Below are positions 1-9,319 of a stretch of 10,038 nt of DNA, in pieces. The notes under the pieces are model-generated. The model worked only from the letters and a program-made list of their open reading frames with translations, made no database searches and was not told where the DNA came from. Numbering within the stretch: the first letter of the stretch is position 1; every line of letters starts with the position of its first letter. Both the position numbers and the translations under genes were made by a program. This DNA comes from Pelagophyceae sp. CCMP2097 (taxonomy: Eukaryota > Sar > Pelagophyceae). The stretch is taken from contig MU658189.1 in assembly GCA_026770575.1 (NCBI GenBank), positions 1-10,038 on the forward strand, written 5' to 3'.

Positions 1-326
1 GACATGACACTGTACAAGGGGGGTTCTACATGAAAATGCCGCTAATTTCCGAACCTCCACAGCACGTTTGAGAAGACTTTGAGTGGCTGGACATGTCCGG
101 CTCGACCCAAGGTGCCGGGCCGGAGGCGGATCCCTCCCATTTTTTGCGTATACCGCGCGCAATCTCGATTTCAGCGTCGCGAAAAGCTGGTTTGAGGTGG
201 TTCTCCATTGTTACCGTCTGGGATCCACCTCCCTGCCGCTTCATTGGGGTCGGCTGTAGGCCTTGGCATCGCCAGAGTCCGACCTAGTGGCCCATGGAGG
301 TTCGGGATAAGGCCCAAAATTTAGGC

Positions 327-361
327 TATGGGCTCCATTTTGTAAGTTATGGGCTTCATTT
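327..361. repeat. Short tandem direct repeat, TATGGGCTYCATTT
   Basis: The 14-mer TATGGGCTCCATTT (327-340) recurs as TATGGGCTTCATTT (348-361) with one mismatch and a 21-base period. It sits in the AT-richer part of the upstream region. Function unknown; it may be a local duplication or a pair of binding sites. Confidence 0.6.
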
Positions 362-444
362 CACTTAAAACGCCCATGCAAACCCGCAATTACAAGAAAA
401 TAGTGTCAAGTTTCACACCGTTTTATTCTTGAAAGCGGATTCAC

Positions 445-460
445 GCTCGGCGGACCGAGC
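445..460. repeat. Perfect GC hairpin
   Basis: GCTCGG (445-450), loop CGGA, CCGAGC (455-460): six perfect base pairs. No T-run follows it, so it is not a bacterial-type terminator. It lies about 290 bases upstream of the UGP-PGM start; role unknown. Confidence 0.5.
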
Positions 461-599
461 CCGTAAACAAACTTCTTTCGTCGGGGACCGCGCCGCCACC
501 AGCCCGCGCCGTAGCGACCAAAAGTGACCCCATACCTCGTTTGCAGCCCGAGAAATTTGTATCTGAGTGGAATCCGTTTCATGTTGAACCCACGCGCCG

Positions 600-614
600 T
601 CACATGGCATGTGA
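600..614. promoter_or_regulatory. Palindrome TCACATG-G-CATGTGA upstream of UGP-PGM
   Basis: A perfect 7-base inverted repeat with a single central base lies 133 bases before the UGP-PGM ATG and just before AATATAC. Each half carries an E-box-like CACATG/CATGTG. A dimeric transcription-factor site is possible from its position and symmetry, but nothing in the sequence proves it. Confidence 0.3.
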
Positions 615-746
615 ATATACTTTCCCCCTTGTATCGATTGGGAAATCCCTCGCCAACGGACGAATCTAACAACGGATCTCTTCGTGACAATCGTGCGCTC
701 GGAGATCAGTCCTTCCTGACCCTCCCGACTCACCGTCGTCGCCACG

Positions 747-3700
747 ATGCCGGGGGATTTCGCGCCGTTCGATGCCAAGATGCGGGCCGAGGGCCTGAGT
801 GCGTCCTTTCGCGCGCGCCGCCCGCAAAGGGCCCCCGCGTTTTATCGGAGCCGACGCCACTCACGTAGGCGAGGCGGCCATCGCCTCGTTCCGCAACTCG
901 TACGAGGCCCTCGTCGGCGGTGCGTCCCTTCGAATCGCCGCGCGCCGGCACGCCGCAAATCAGGCGCCGACGGCATGATCGCCGAGTCGGACATTGACCC
1001 CGCCGCGGGCGTGCCCCGCATGGCCGACGTCGCCACGGCCACGTCCGTGCCCCAGGAGCTGCTCGCGTCGACGGTGGTCCTCAAGCTTAACGGCGGCCTC
1101 GGCACGTCCATGGGCTTGGACTACGCCAAGTCGCTTCTCCAGGTCAAAGGTGCGCAGATTCGAAACGGCGACGCCGCGCCCTTCAAGTTGGAAAAGCCAA
1201 TAACCCGCGCCCCGCGCAGGCACCGACACCTTCCTCGACCTCACGGCCAAGCAGGTCATGGAGATGTGCGTCCCGCCACCGCCCCGACAAACGCGCCAAT
1301 AGCGCCGCCGGGCCCAGATGCACCCGTCTGTGATGACGCCAAAAATGCGCGCGCACTTTTTAGGCGCGTCAAGCTCAAGTCCGACGTCCGCTTCGTGCTC
1401 ATGAACTCGTGTCCTCCGGCGCCCTTTCCTGATTACGCCCCTGCGCGAGGACGCCCGGCGTTCGGCATGCCGAGTCCTAATAGGTTTGCGACGTCCGATG
1501 ACACCATGGCCTTTTTCGCCAAAAAGTACCCCGTCCTCGCCGCGGTGCGTTTTGCGTTTGCGGCGGCGTGCGGCGCGCCCTGACGCGGCCGCGTAGGACC
1601 CGAACTTGGAGTTTGTCCAGAACAAGGTCCCGAAGATCGAGACGTCCACGTTCGCGCCCGCCGAGTGGCCCTCCAACCCCTACGTCGAGTGGTGTGCGTC
1701 TCCTGGGGCGCGGTCCGGAGAGGATGTCAACGATGATGCATCGACGGAGTCTGTCGCGTGTCTTTTGGCCCTGTCGACCTTTCGCAAATAGGCCCGCCCG
1801 GCCACGGGGACCTGTACGCGGCCCTGCTCGGTTCCGGCCGCCTCGACGCGCTCCTGGCGGGCGGGTCGCGGTACATGTTCGTCTCGAACAGCGACAATCT
1901 GGGCGCGACGCTGGACGTGGCGCTGCTCGACTACTTCGCCAAATCGGGCGCGCCGTTCATGATGGAGTGCTGCGAGCGCACGGCCTCGGACAAGAAGGGC
2001 GGCCACCTGGCCGTGCGCAAGGCGGACTCGCAGCTTGTCCTGCGCGAGGCGGCGCAGTGCGCTTCCAAGGACGAGGCGGCGTTCCAGGACACGGCTCTGC
2101 ACAAATACTTCAACACCAACAACCTCTGGATCGACTTGAAGGCGCTCCGCCAGCTCCTGGACGCCTCGGGCGGCTTGGTGCCGCTCCCGATGATCAAAAA
2201 CGCAAAGACGGTGGACCCCAAGGACGAGTCTTCGACGCCCGTGTTTCAGTTGGAGACGGCCATGGGCGCGGCCATCGAATGCTTCAAGGGCGCCACGGCC
2301 GTCGTCGTCCCGCGCACGCGCTTCGCGCCCGTGAAGAAGTGCAACGATTTGCTGCTGCTGCGGTCGGATGCCTACGTGACGGTGGACAACGTGCCCGTGC
2401 TCGCGCCGGGCCTTTCCGCCGCGCCCGAGGTCGACTTGGACTCCAAGAAATACAAGCTCGTGCAGCAGCTCGAGGACGCGTTGATCGGGGGCGGCGTGCC
2501 CTCGCTCCGGCACTGCACTCGCCTCACCGTCAAGGGCGAGGTGCGCCTCGGCTCTATGCACGTCTTCAAGGGCACCGTCACGGTGAAGAACGACTCGGGC
2601 GAGGTCAAGACGCTGCCGCCGGGGACGTACGAGAACACGACGGTGGACATTTCGCTGGCGCCGGGCCTCGGGCCTTTGAAGGTGACTGCAGTGAAGACTG
2701 CGCCCATGGACGGTCAGGCGCCGGGCACGTCCGGCCTACGCAAGAAGACGGCCGTCTTCACGCAGGGCCTGTACCTCGACAACTTCGTCCAGGCGACGCT
2801 GGACGCCGTGGCCGCGAGCGGCGCGGACCTCAAGTGCATGACGCTACTCGTGGGGGGCGACGGCCGGTACTACAACGACGTCGCGACGCAGAAAATCGCC
2901 CAAATCGCGGCGGCCAACGGCGTCCGCCGCATCTGGCTCGCCAAGGACGGCCTGGCCTCGACGCCGGCCATGTCGGCGGTGATCCGCGAGAAAGGGCCGG
3001 CGTGGAAGAAATGCTTTGGGGCGTTTATCCTCACCGCGTCCCATAACCCGGGCGGCCCGAACGAGGACTTCGGCATCAAGTACAACTGCGAGAACGGCGG
3101 CCCCGCGCCGGAGAAGCTGACGGACGCCATTTTTGAGTTTACCAAGACGATTTCCGCGGTCAAGACGTGCCTCGCGCTCCCGGCCGTCGACGTCTCAGTC
3201 GTGGGCGAGACCGTCGTCAAGTCGACGGACGGGTCGCGCGAGGTGGCCATCGAGGTCGTGGACTGCATTGCGCCGCACCTCGACCTTTTGGCGACGGTGT
3301 TTGACTTTGGCAAGATCCAGGCGCTGCTCAAGCGCCAGGATTTTGAAATGTGCTTTGACGCGATGAACGGCGTCACGGGCCCGTACGCGTCGCAGCTCTT
3401 CTGCGGCACGTTCGGCCTTCCGCCGAGCATCCTCCTCAACGCGGTGCCCTTGGACGACTTTGGCGGCCACCACGCGGACCCGAACCTCACCTACGCCGTC
3501 GACCTCACGAAGAAGATGGGGGTCGACAAGACGGGCGAGCCCTGCGGAAACGCCGCCAAGGTGCCCGCGTTTGGCGCCGCGAGCGACGGCGACGGCGACC
3601 GCAACATGATCCTCGGCAAGCAGTTCTTCGTGACCCCGTCCGACTCGCTGGCCATTTTGGCCGCCAACGCGCACTGCATCCCCTTCTTCGCCGCGCAGGG

Positions 3701-4436
3701 CGGCTTGCGCGCCGTCGCGCGCTCCATGCCCACGTCCGGGGCCGTGGACCTCGTGGCCGCGGCGCTGAACGTGCCGCTGTTCGAGACGCCCACGGGATGG
3801 AAGTTCTTCGGAAACCTGATGGACTCCAAGCCCCTCTTCGGCGGCGTCGACTACTCGCCCTTCCTCTGCGGCGAGGAGAGCTTCGGCACCGGGTCGGACC
3901 ACATCCGCGAGAAGGACGGCTTGTTTGCCGTGTTGGCCTGGCTCCAGCTCCTCGCGCACTCGCAAGTGGCCGGCGCGCCCCTGGTCTCCGTGGAGAGCAT
4001 CACGAGGCAGCACTGGGCCAAGTACGGCCGCAACTACTACTGCCGCTACGACTACGAGGGCGTGGACAAGGTCAAGGCGACGGCGTGCGTGGACAAGATG
4101 GTCGCCTCGTGCGCCGCAAACACGGGCCGCGTCTTCGGCAAGTACACCGTGGGCACCGCCGACGTCTTCGCGTACACGGACCCCGTCGACGGCACAGTCT
4201 CGAAGAACCAGGGCCTGCGCTTCCTCATGACGGACGGCTCGCGCATCGTCTTCCGTCTCAGCGGCACCGCCGGCTCCGGCGCCACCGTGCGCCTCTACCT
4301 CGAGAAGTACGAGCCCAAGTCCGGCGACCTCGGCCGCAAGACGGCCGACGTCGTCCAGGAGCTCGTCGCCATCGCGCTCCAGCTCTCGCAGCTGCAGGAG
4401 ATGACCGGCGTCTCCGGCCCGACTGTCATCACTTAA
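747..4436 (+). CDS. UGP-PGM: UDP-glucose pyrophosphorylase-phosphoglucomutase fusion protein, 8 exons
   Basis: A bifunctional cytosolic enzyme by family. The PGM half interconverts glucose-6-P and glucose-1-P; the UGP half makes UDP-glucose and PPi from glucose-1-P and UTP. Exons: 747-798, 869-919, 964-1149, 1220-1265, 1364-1408, 1484-1544, 1597-1693, 1792-4436, summing to 3183 nt (1060 aa). Every junction restores a conserved motif, for example GLSEAAIASF, FVLMNSFATSDDT and EWCPPGHGDLY. UGP half: LNGGLGT (76-82), FVSNSDNLGA (209-218), SDKKGGHLA (245-253), NTNNLW (287-292), then a beta-helix-like tail to about 485. PGM half from about 490: TASHNPGG with phosphoserine Ser596, metal loop DGDGDR (778-783), sugar loop GEESFG (873-878), phosphate loop RLSGTAGSGAT (1001-1011). 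It ends PTVIT. No signal peptide, so cytosolic location is inferred. The start ATG has a good context and leads straight into the UGP N-terminus. Convergent with the next gene. Confidence 0.96.
799..1791 (+). other. Seven introns of UGP-PGM
   Basis: Introns (length, phase, donor, acceptor): 799-868 (70, phase 1, GTGCGT, CGTAG); 920-963 (44, 1, GTGCGT, ATCAG); 1150-1219 (70, 1, GTGCGC, CGCAG); 1266-1363 (98, 2, GTGCGT, TTTAG); 1409-1483 (75, 2, GTGTCC, AATAG); 1545-1596 (52, 0, GTGCGT, CGTAG); 1694-1791 (98, 1, GTGCGT, AATAG). Positions were chosen because joining them rebuilds the family's conserved sequence in one frame. All lie in the first kilobase; the last exon is 2645 nt without an intron. 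CTGAC in the sixth and CCTAAT in the fifth are possible branch points. Confidence 0.9.
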
Positions 4437-4668
4437 ACGCCCGCCCAAAAGGACCGCCGACGCCCGCGCGCCGCCCGACGCGCCCCGAGGGCAGCGCGTG
4501 CGGCGATCCTGACAAGCGCCCGGCGGTCACCGCGACTCCCGCCCGCCTCACGCGCCCGTTCCACCCGAGACACCTCATAAGCAACCAAGAGTCCAACAAC
4601 GCGGGCCGTCCTTCGACTCCGACGCTGCGGGCCGTCGTTTGAGTGATTGGATTACCCGCGGCGGCGCG
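4437..4668. other. Short gap between convergent genes
   Basis: 232 bases separate the TAA of UGP-PGM (4434-4436) from the TGA of the EDRF1-like gene (complement of 4669-4671). Both 3' untranslated regions must fit here or overlap. I see no AATAAA on either strand and no gene-like frame. The first half is GC-rich; around 4575-4605 the DNA is slightly richer in A. Confidence 0.75.
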
Positions 4669-7600
4669 TCACTCGCCGTCCATCGTGGGCCACGGCACGT
4701 CTTGGAGGAGGCCTCGGAGCTGCGCGGCGGCGTGCGCGAGGAACGCGGCCGTCGCCGCGGCGTTGGTCGGGGCGAGCCGGAGCGACGCGGCGTACGTCTC
4801 TTTGAGCGCGGCGTACGCCCCTTGCTGCGGCCCGCCGCGCACGAGCGCGCGCAGCAGGTCGCGGACCATGGTCACGAGCGCCGCCAGCACGATCGGGAGG
4901 AGCAGCGACGACGCGCTCCCCGGCGCCGCCGCGACGACTGCGAGCGCCGCCGACGCGCCGACGGCGAGGTCGAGCGACGTCCGCAGCACCGCCACCGCCG
5001 CGCGCGCCGCCGCCGCGCGCGCGCCGTCGTCGGCCCGCGCGGGCGCGGAGGTGCCGTGGCCGAGCGCGGCGGCGGGCGGCGCGTATGCGGCGTCGAGGTG
5101 TTGCGCGACGCGCTGAAGCAGCGCGGCGGCGTCGACGCGGAGCGAGAGCGACTCGAGGGCCGCCTTTGCCGTTTCGCCGCAGGCGTGGAGGAGGTCCGAG
5201 GCCTGGAGCGCCGCTCGGAAGTGTGACAAAGCGTTGCCCGCGCGCCGTAGCAGGAGCGCCAGCCTAGCGTCGCCTCCCTCTGCGAGGAGCGCGCCGGCGG
5301 CGCGGGCGTGCGCCGCGGCGGCCTTTGCGTGGGCGTCGGCGAGGGCGCCGTCGTCGTCCGCTGAAGACGCGTGGGCAATGGCGTCGAGCAATTCCGACGG
5401 CACCGCCGCGTCGTCGTCGCCCGCGCGCCTTCGGGGGGAAACCGCGTAGGCGCCCGCGGCGGCCATCTTCGCGGACGCGACGACGAGGCAGGCGCGCGCG
5501 ACGATGGAATTCGCGACCTTGACGCTCGCCTCGAACGCCGCCACGCGGCACCCGACGACGACGTCCCGCGACGGCGAAACCGGCCGCGGCAAAGGCGGAG
5601 ACGCGAGCGGCGACGCCTCGAGCGGCGGCGGCGGCGAATGCGACCGCCCCGCGCGCGGGCCGTCGTCCGCGTCGGCGGCGGCGCCGACTGCGTCGAGGGC
5701 AGCGCCGACAGCGTCGAGGTCGCGGAGCGCCGCCCGCATCGTCTCAAGCGCGGCTTCGAGCTTGGCCGACGCGCGCGCCGTCTCGGCCTGCTGCCGTGCC
5801 GCGAGCGAGAAGCGTGCCTGGCCCAGGCGCAGCTGCGCCCAGCTCTCTGCTCGGGCGTCGCCGAGGGACCTGAACAACTCGGCGCCTTCGGCAAAGTGCC
5901 TCGCTCCTTTTGTGAGGCGGTCGACGCTGAGGTAGCGTTCGCCGAGCGCCGTGTAGCAGACGCGGAGCAGGCTCTCTGCCGCGCACCGCACGGCACCGGA
6001 CTCTGCCGCGTGCAAAGCGGCGATGAGTGCTTTTATGGCCCGCGAGAGGTTCGCCTCGACGTCCGCAGAGACCTCGACGGGCATGGACGCCACCGACGCG
6101 AGCAGCTTCTGCGACGCCTAGTTTAACGCGGTCGGCGCAGGAAACGACTACGGGAAATCATCTCGGGAGCCATCAGACGGCCATTTCCCTGCGGGGCCAG
6201 ACGCACGCCGCGCGCGTCGGGGCCGTCTGCGTCGTCGTCGGAGGATACGTCGTCGTCTCGTGCCTCGGTGTCTGCATCGTTTCGGGCGCGCCTCGCGGGC
6301 GCGGCGGGGGCGTTGGTCCTTCGGTCGTGGAGCGCGCGTCGGTGAGCGTCCACGTTGTCGTCGCGCACGGTGTCGGCCATCAAAGCGTAAACTAAAGCGA
6401 AGCGCAGGCGGTCCGCCGCGGCAACGCGGCTCGCCGACGCCGCCGTCGCGGCGGCGAGGAAGCGCAGCGCGTCGCCGGCGAGGCCCCGGCGGTACGCCGC
6501 GGCGGAGAGGACGAGGCGCGCCCGCCGCTCCAGCGCCTGCAAGCCGGCCTTGAGCTTGACCGTCGCCGGCGACCGCCGCCTTCGCCGCAGCGCGGAAAGG
6601 CCCCTCGAAGCATGGTCCAGCGCTACCGAAAAGTCCGCGGAGGAGTCCGTGGAGGCGTCGTCGCTCGGCGCCTCGTCGTATTCGCGTTTGCCCGGCGCGC
6701 GCCGCGCGAGGTCGGCGTGCGGCAGCGCGACGCGCCACCCGCGCGGCGGCGCCCCGACGCCAAAGTCGTGCAAAGCGTCTTTTTCGAACAACGATGCCGC
6801 GGCGGAATCGGCAAAGCTCGATGCGAGTCGTTCGTGCGCCTCTGCTAGCCGGAGCGAGTTCGGCCGGCAGAGGAGGACGCACCTGTCCAGGAGCCGGCGC
6901 GTGCGCGCGACGTCGCCGGCGTCGCTGACTCGCCGCGCGATGCGGAGGCAGAGCGTGGAAATGGTCTCGTCAAACGGCGACCGCTTCGGCGGCGCGTCGT
7001 CGGCGTCGCCTTTCTCGTCCGGCAAAACGCGCGGGCCGCCGACGCGGTGGAGCTGGATGGCGGCGTCGCCGGCACCGCGGGTGAGGCAATACGTGGCCGC
7101 GTCCTCAACACAATGCTGCTGCAAAAAATCCAAAATCGACCTCGCGCGGTGCAGCGTCGCGACGCAGCGGTCGTCGAACAACGCGCCCTCGGGGCCCGAA
7201 TCCTCTGCGATGGGCCGCGTCTGCGCGAAGATGTCGTCGGTTTTGACGATTTGGTAGCCCGCGACGTGCCCTTCTTTGTGGTAGCAAATCGCACAATTCT
7301 CCACCGCGGTCATCTTGTTCTCGAGCCACAAATCTAAAGCCGCGACCTCTGTGAGCCGCTGGCCGACCTCGCAGAGGTGGACGGTCGCGTCACCGTGCCC
7401 AGTCGAGAAGACCAAAGTGTCCGAACCGAGCAAAGTCTCCAGGCCGTCGAAGCGCCACCGAACCACGCGCTCGTACGCCTCCGAAGTGCGCACGACGCGC
7501 GGCACGTAGTCGTCCTCGCCACACTCGTCGTCGTCGTCGGAGCTGCGCGCGCCGCGGCCCGCGGGTGTCGCGTTTGCCGTCGGCGCGGCAGGCGACGCGC

Positions 7601-8643
7601 GCCGCTTCGAGTAGTGCAAAAATTGCGCGCGGGCGTCGTACTCGGCGCGCGGCGCGGAATCGTCCTCGTCGTCGATGACGCGGAGCCGCGACTGGCGCGC
7701 TTCGCGCCGCGGGCTCTTCGGGAGGAGGAGGATGATCTCGCCAGTCTCTGGGTCGACGTCGCCGAGGTCCTCCTGCGCGGATTTTGCTGAGTTCGGGTTC
7801 CGTAGAGGGCAGACGCACCGCGGCGGCGTGGTCGAGGAGTTCGTCGAGGGCGCCGTCTAGAACCAGAGTCTCTCCGACGCGGTGCACGGCCAGCGAGACG
7901 CGCTTGGCGCCGCCGCGCTGCGACGCCAGGTGGAAGATTTGCTTCATGCAGCCGACGTCGCTGACAAAGTCGCCCGACCGCGTAGACGACTCGGGCGCCG
8001 CCTCGGGCGCGGCAGCGAGCGCGCGCGCCGCCGGCCGCGCGCGCGCGCAAAAGCTGTCGCGAGGCAGCAGGTCGCGCGCGCCCGCCGCCGGCGCCGCGCG
8101 CGCCGCGCCGCGCAGCACGCGGTCGAACTCGAGCGACGCCTAGCGTGTGTTTCGACGAGGGCTTCCCGGCGCTCCGTCGCTTGTCGGGCTCCGGCCGCAG
8201 CGGCTCACATGCGTGCGCGTGGCGACGACTAGGGCCTGGGACATGTCCGGCGGCGCGGGCGGGCCTCTGTAGGCGAGGGTGGCCTCTGTGACGAGGAACG
8301 ACGTCACGGGCCGGAAGACAACCGTGTGCGGCGACGCGCAGGAGACGCTGCTGCAGTCCGAGGCACCGTCCGAAAAAACGTCGGAGATGGAGGCCACGTC
8401 GGAGATGATGCTCTCCGAGACCTATCTCGCGCTCGGCCTTTCGCGGCAAGCCCGGCGGCGGACGCCGCGCCGTGCGTCCGAGTCCGAGGCAGAGGCGTTT
8501 TGCCGGAGGTCCTCGAGCGTGCGCCGCAGCGCGTTGCAGGCCGCGAGCGCGCCATCGACGTCGGCGCTGTCGAGCGCGGCGGCGAGCTGCGACCGCGCCG
8601 CGTCGACGGCCGCCTGGCCGCCGTCGGCCGCCGCCTCGGCCAT
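4669..8643 (-). CDS. EDRF1: EDRF1-family protein (erythroid differentiation-related factor 1 homolog), 5 exons
   Basis: Proposed exons (complement): 8464-8643, 8209-8421, 7819-8139, 6207-7772, 4669-6117, giving about 1242 codons, close to animal EDRF1 (about 1240 aa). Family-like blocks, recognised from memory of animal and plant members: VVFRPVTSFL in exon 2; VSLAVHRVGETLVLDG (about 213-228); VVRWRFDGLETLLGSD (341-356), then ALDLWLE (383-389), ICYHKEG (400-406) and VKTDD (414-418); and a C-terminal TPR-like helical block around 818-866 that includes GARHFAEGAELFRSLGD. An acidic linker (about 315-326) and an Ala/Pro-rich insert in the last exon look lineage-specific. In animals the family is linked to erythroid gene expression; elsewhere the role is unknown, so I assign none. 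No signal peptide or membrane segment. The C-terminal four exons are well supported. The first exon and start (ATG at 8641-8643, MAEAAADG) are less sure, because coding-like sequence in another frame lies just upstream. Confidence 0.85.
6118..8463 (-). other. Four introns of the EDRF1-like gene
   Basis: Introns, in gene order: 8422-8463 (42 nt, donor GTCCGC, acceptor GATAG), 8140-8208 (69, GTGAGC, GCTAG), 7773-7818 (46, GTGCGT, CGCAG), 6118-6206 (89, GTGCGT, ACTAG). All are phase 0, so every proposed exon is a multiple of three. The third and fourth are firm: they join frames with clear EDRF1 similarity. The second is likely; its GTGAGC donor fits both frames. The first is the weakest, with an unusual GTCCGC donor, though its in-frame TAG falls exactly on the acceptor. 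The acceptors of the second and fourth share CTAG|GCGTCGC. Confidence 0.75.
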
Positions 8644-9025
8644 CGCCTCGGGCCTCGGCGACCGGAAACGAGCTCTCGAGCTCGTTGGCCAGCGCCTCGA
8701 CCTCGGCGAGGAGCGCAGAGTCGACCGCGCCAAACGTCCGCACCCTCCGCGAGCCCCGGCGCGGCGCCGGCCTGCCGATGGGGGCCTTTTAAGGCCTTTG
8801 AGTCGGACTCGGCCACTGGCACGCGGAATCACGCGTGGCTAGCGCCAATACGCCGCGCGCCAGCAGGCCTTCGTCTTCCGACAGGACCTTACGTCCAGCG
8901 GCCTAACGGCCGGCACTGCTAGATGACTGACATCGCCCGCCGCATCTCTTCGCGCTCTCCCGTTTCTCTGCTCCCAGCGCTTCGCTGCCCTCCGCGCCGA
9001 CTGGGTTCGTTTTTTCTTCTTCTTT
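8644..9025. other. Upstream region of the EDRF1-like gene
   Basis: This is the 5' side of the minus-strand gene. The part nearest the ATG (8663-8743) keeps G/C third positions in a different minus frame, reading like LLAEVEALANELESS, so an extra or alternative first exon is possible. A near-palindrome GGCCTTTTAAGGCC at 8783-8796 holds a TTAAAA that could act as a weak TATA-like element. A pyrimidine-rich tract (9010-9025) lies at the right edge. No other gene is visible. Confidence 0.5.
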
Positions 9026-9240
9026 GGGGGGCAGCTTACGCGACGCGTGTCGTGGACGAGCAGGGCGTGGACGAGTAGTGACAAAGAGAGCTCCGAAGAT
9101 TTCCGTAGAAAGAGGACACCGAGTATACCTGGCGGATGGGACGCGTCCAACGAGGACGCGGGCCTACGGTATAGAAGGATTTCAAAGCACTCTCGAGGCT
9201 CCTTGTCACTGCACGCCGGCCAAGCTCTCACAGAACACCC
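9026..9240 (+). repeat. Dispersed element, copy A (with nested inverted repeats)
   Basis: It shares sequence with copy B (9320-9552) and, over 9026-9123, with copy C (9896-9993). The core 9077-9210 (134 bases) is bounded by AGTGACAA and its complement TTGTCACT. Inside it, CCGTAG (9103-9108) can pair with CTACGG (9164-9169), and the centre folds as CGCGTCC-AACGA-GGACGCG (9142-9160). By hand count A and B agree at about 109 of 134 core positions with no gaps. An A-rich tract follows (9277-9300). It has no coding potential that I recognise. A MITE-like or SINE-like element, or a structured RNA, would fit. Confidence 0.8.
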
Positions 9241-9319
9241 GAAACTAATCCAGCGGAGGCTCTCCAAAATGAGGAATTAATTTAAAAAAGGAAAGGAAAA
9301 GGGGGGGAAGAATATTCAC

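Larger units (their letters stand above)
1..746. other. Upstream intergenic region without a supported gene
   Basis: This stretch is visibly less GC-rich than the genes, especially 300-430 and 530-690, and lacks the strong G/C third-position bias of the coding exons. Open frames on both strands here show no recognisable domain. It holds a 14-base direct repeat, a GC hairpin (445-460) and a palindrome (600-614), listed separately. The last 60 bases before the ATG at 747 are pyrimidine-rich and end in GCCACG-ATG, so the 5' untranslated region of UGP-PGM probably lies here. I see no clear TATA box; AATATA at 614-619 is the only weak candidate. Confidence 0.6.

Noticed and set aside
89..98. GGACATGTCC palindrome, also found at 8239-8248
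   Set aside because: The second copy lies in EDRF1 coding sequence and the surrounding bases differ; two 10-mers are not enough to call a shared element.
26..287. Small overlapping open frames on both strands at the left end
   Set aside because: No codon bias like the real exons, no recognisable domain, and no splice or start context supporting them.
668..682. AACAACGGATCTCTT resembles the start of 5.8S rRNA
   Set aside because: The match ends after 15 bases; the following sequence does not continue as 5.8S, and no ITS or rRNA context is present. Taken as chance.
747..1791. Frame breaks in the UGP part, suggesting a frameshifted pseudogene
   Set aside because: Each break is removed by a GT-AG intron that restores conserved sequence exactly, and the spliced length is a multiple of three.
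1568..3046. Long plus-strand open frame overlapping the UGP half
   Set aside because: Arg/Gly/Pro-rich product in the wrong frame of a gene whose true frame carries all conserved motifs; a shadow of high GC.
3195..4448. Long minus-strand open frame opposite the PGM domain
   Set aside because: It is the mirror of G/C-ending codons in the real plus-strand exon, composed mostly of Arg, Gly, Val and Ala, with no family motif.
6118..6206. Two separate minus-strand genes meeting near 6120
   Set aside because: A phase-0 GTGCGT...CTAG intron joins them, and the downstream part matches the C-terminal region of EDRF1, so they are one gene.
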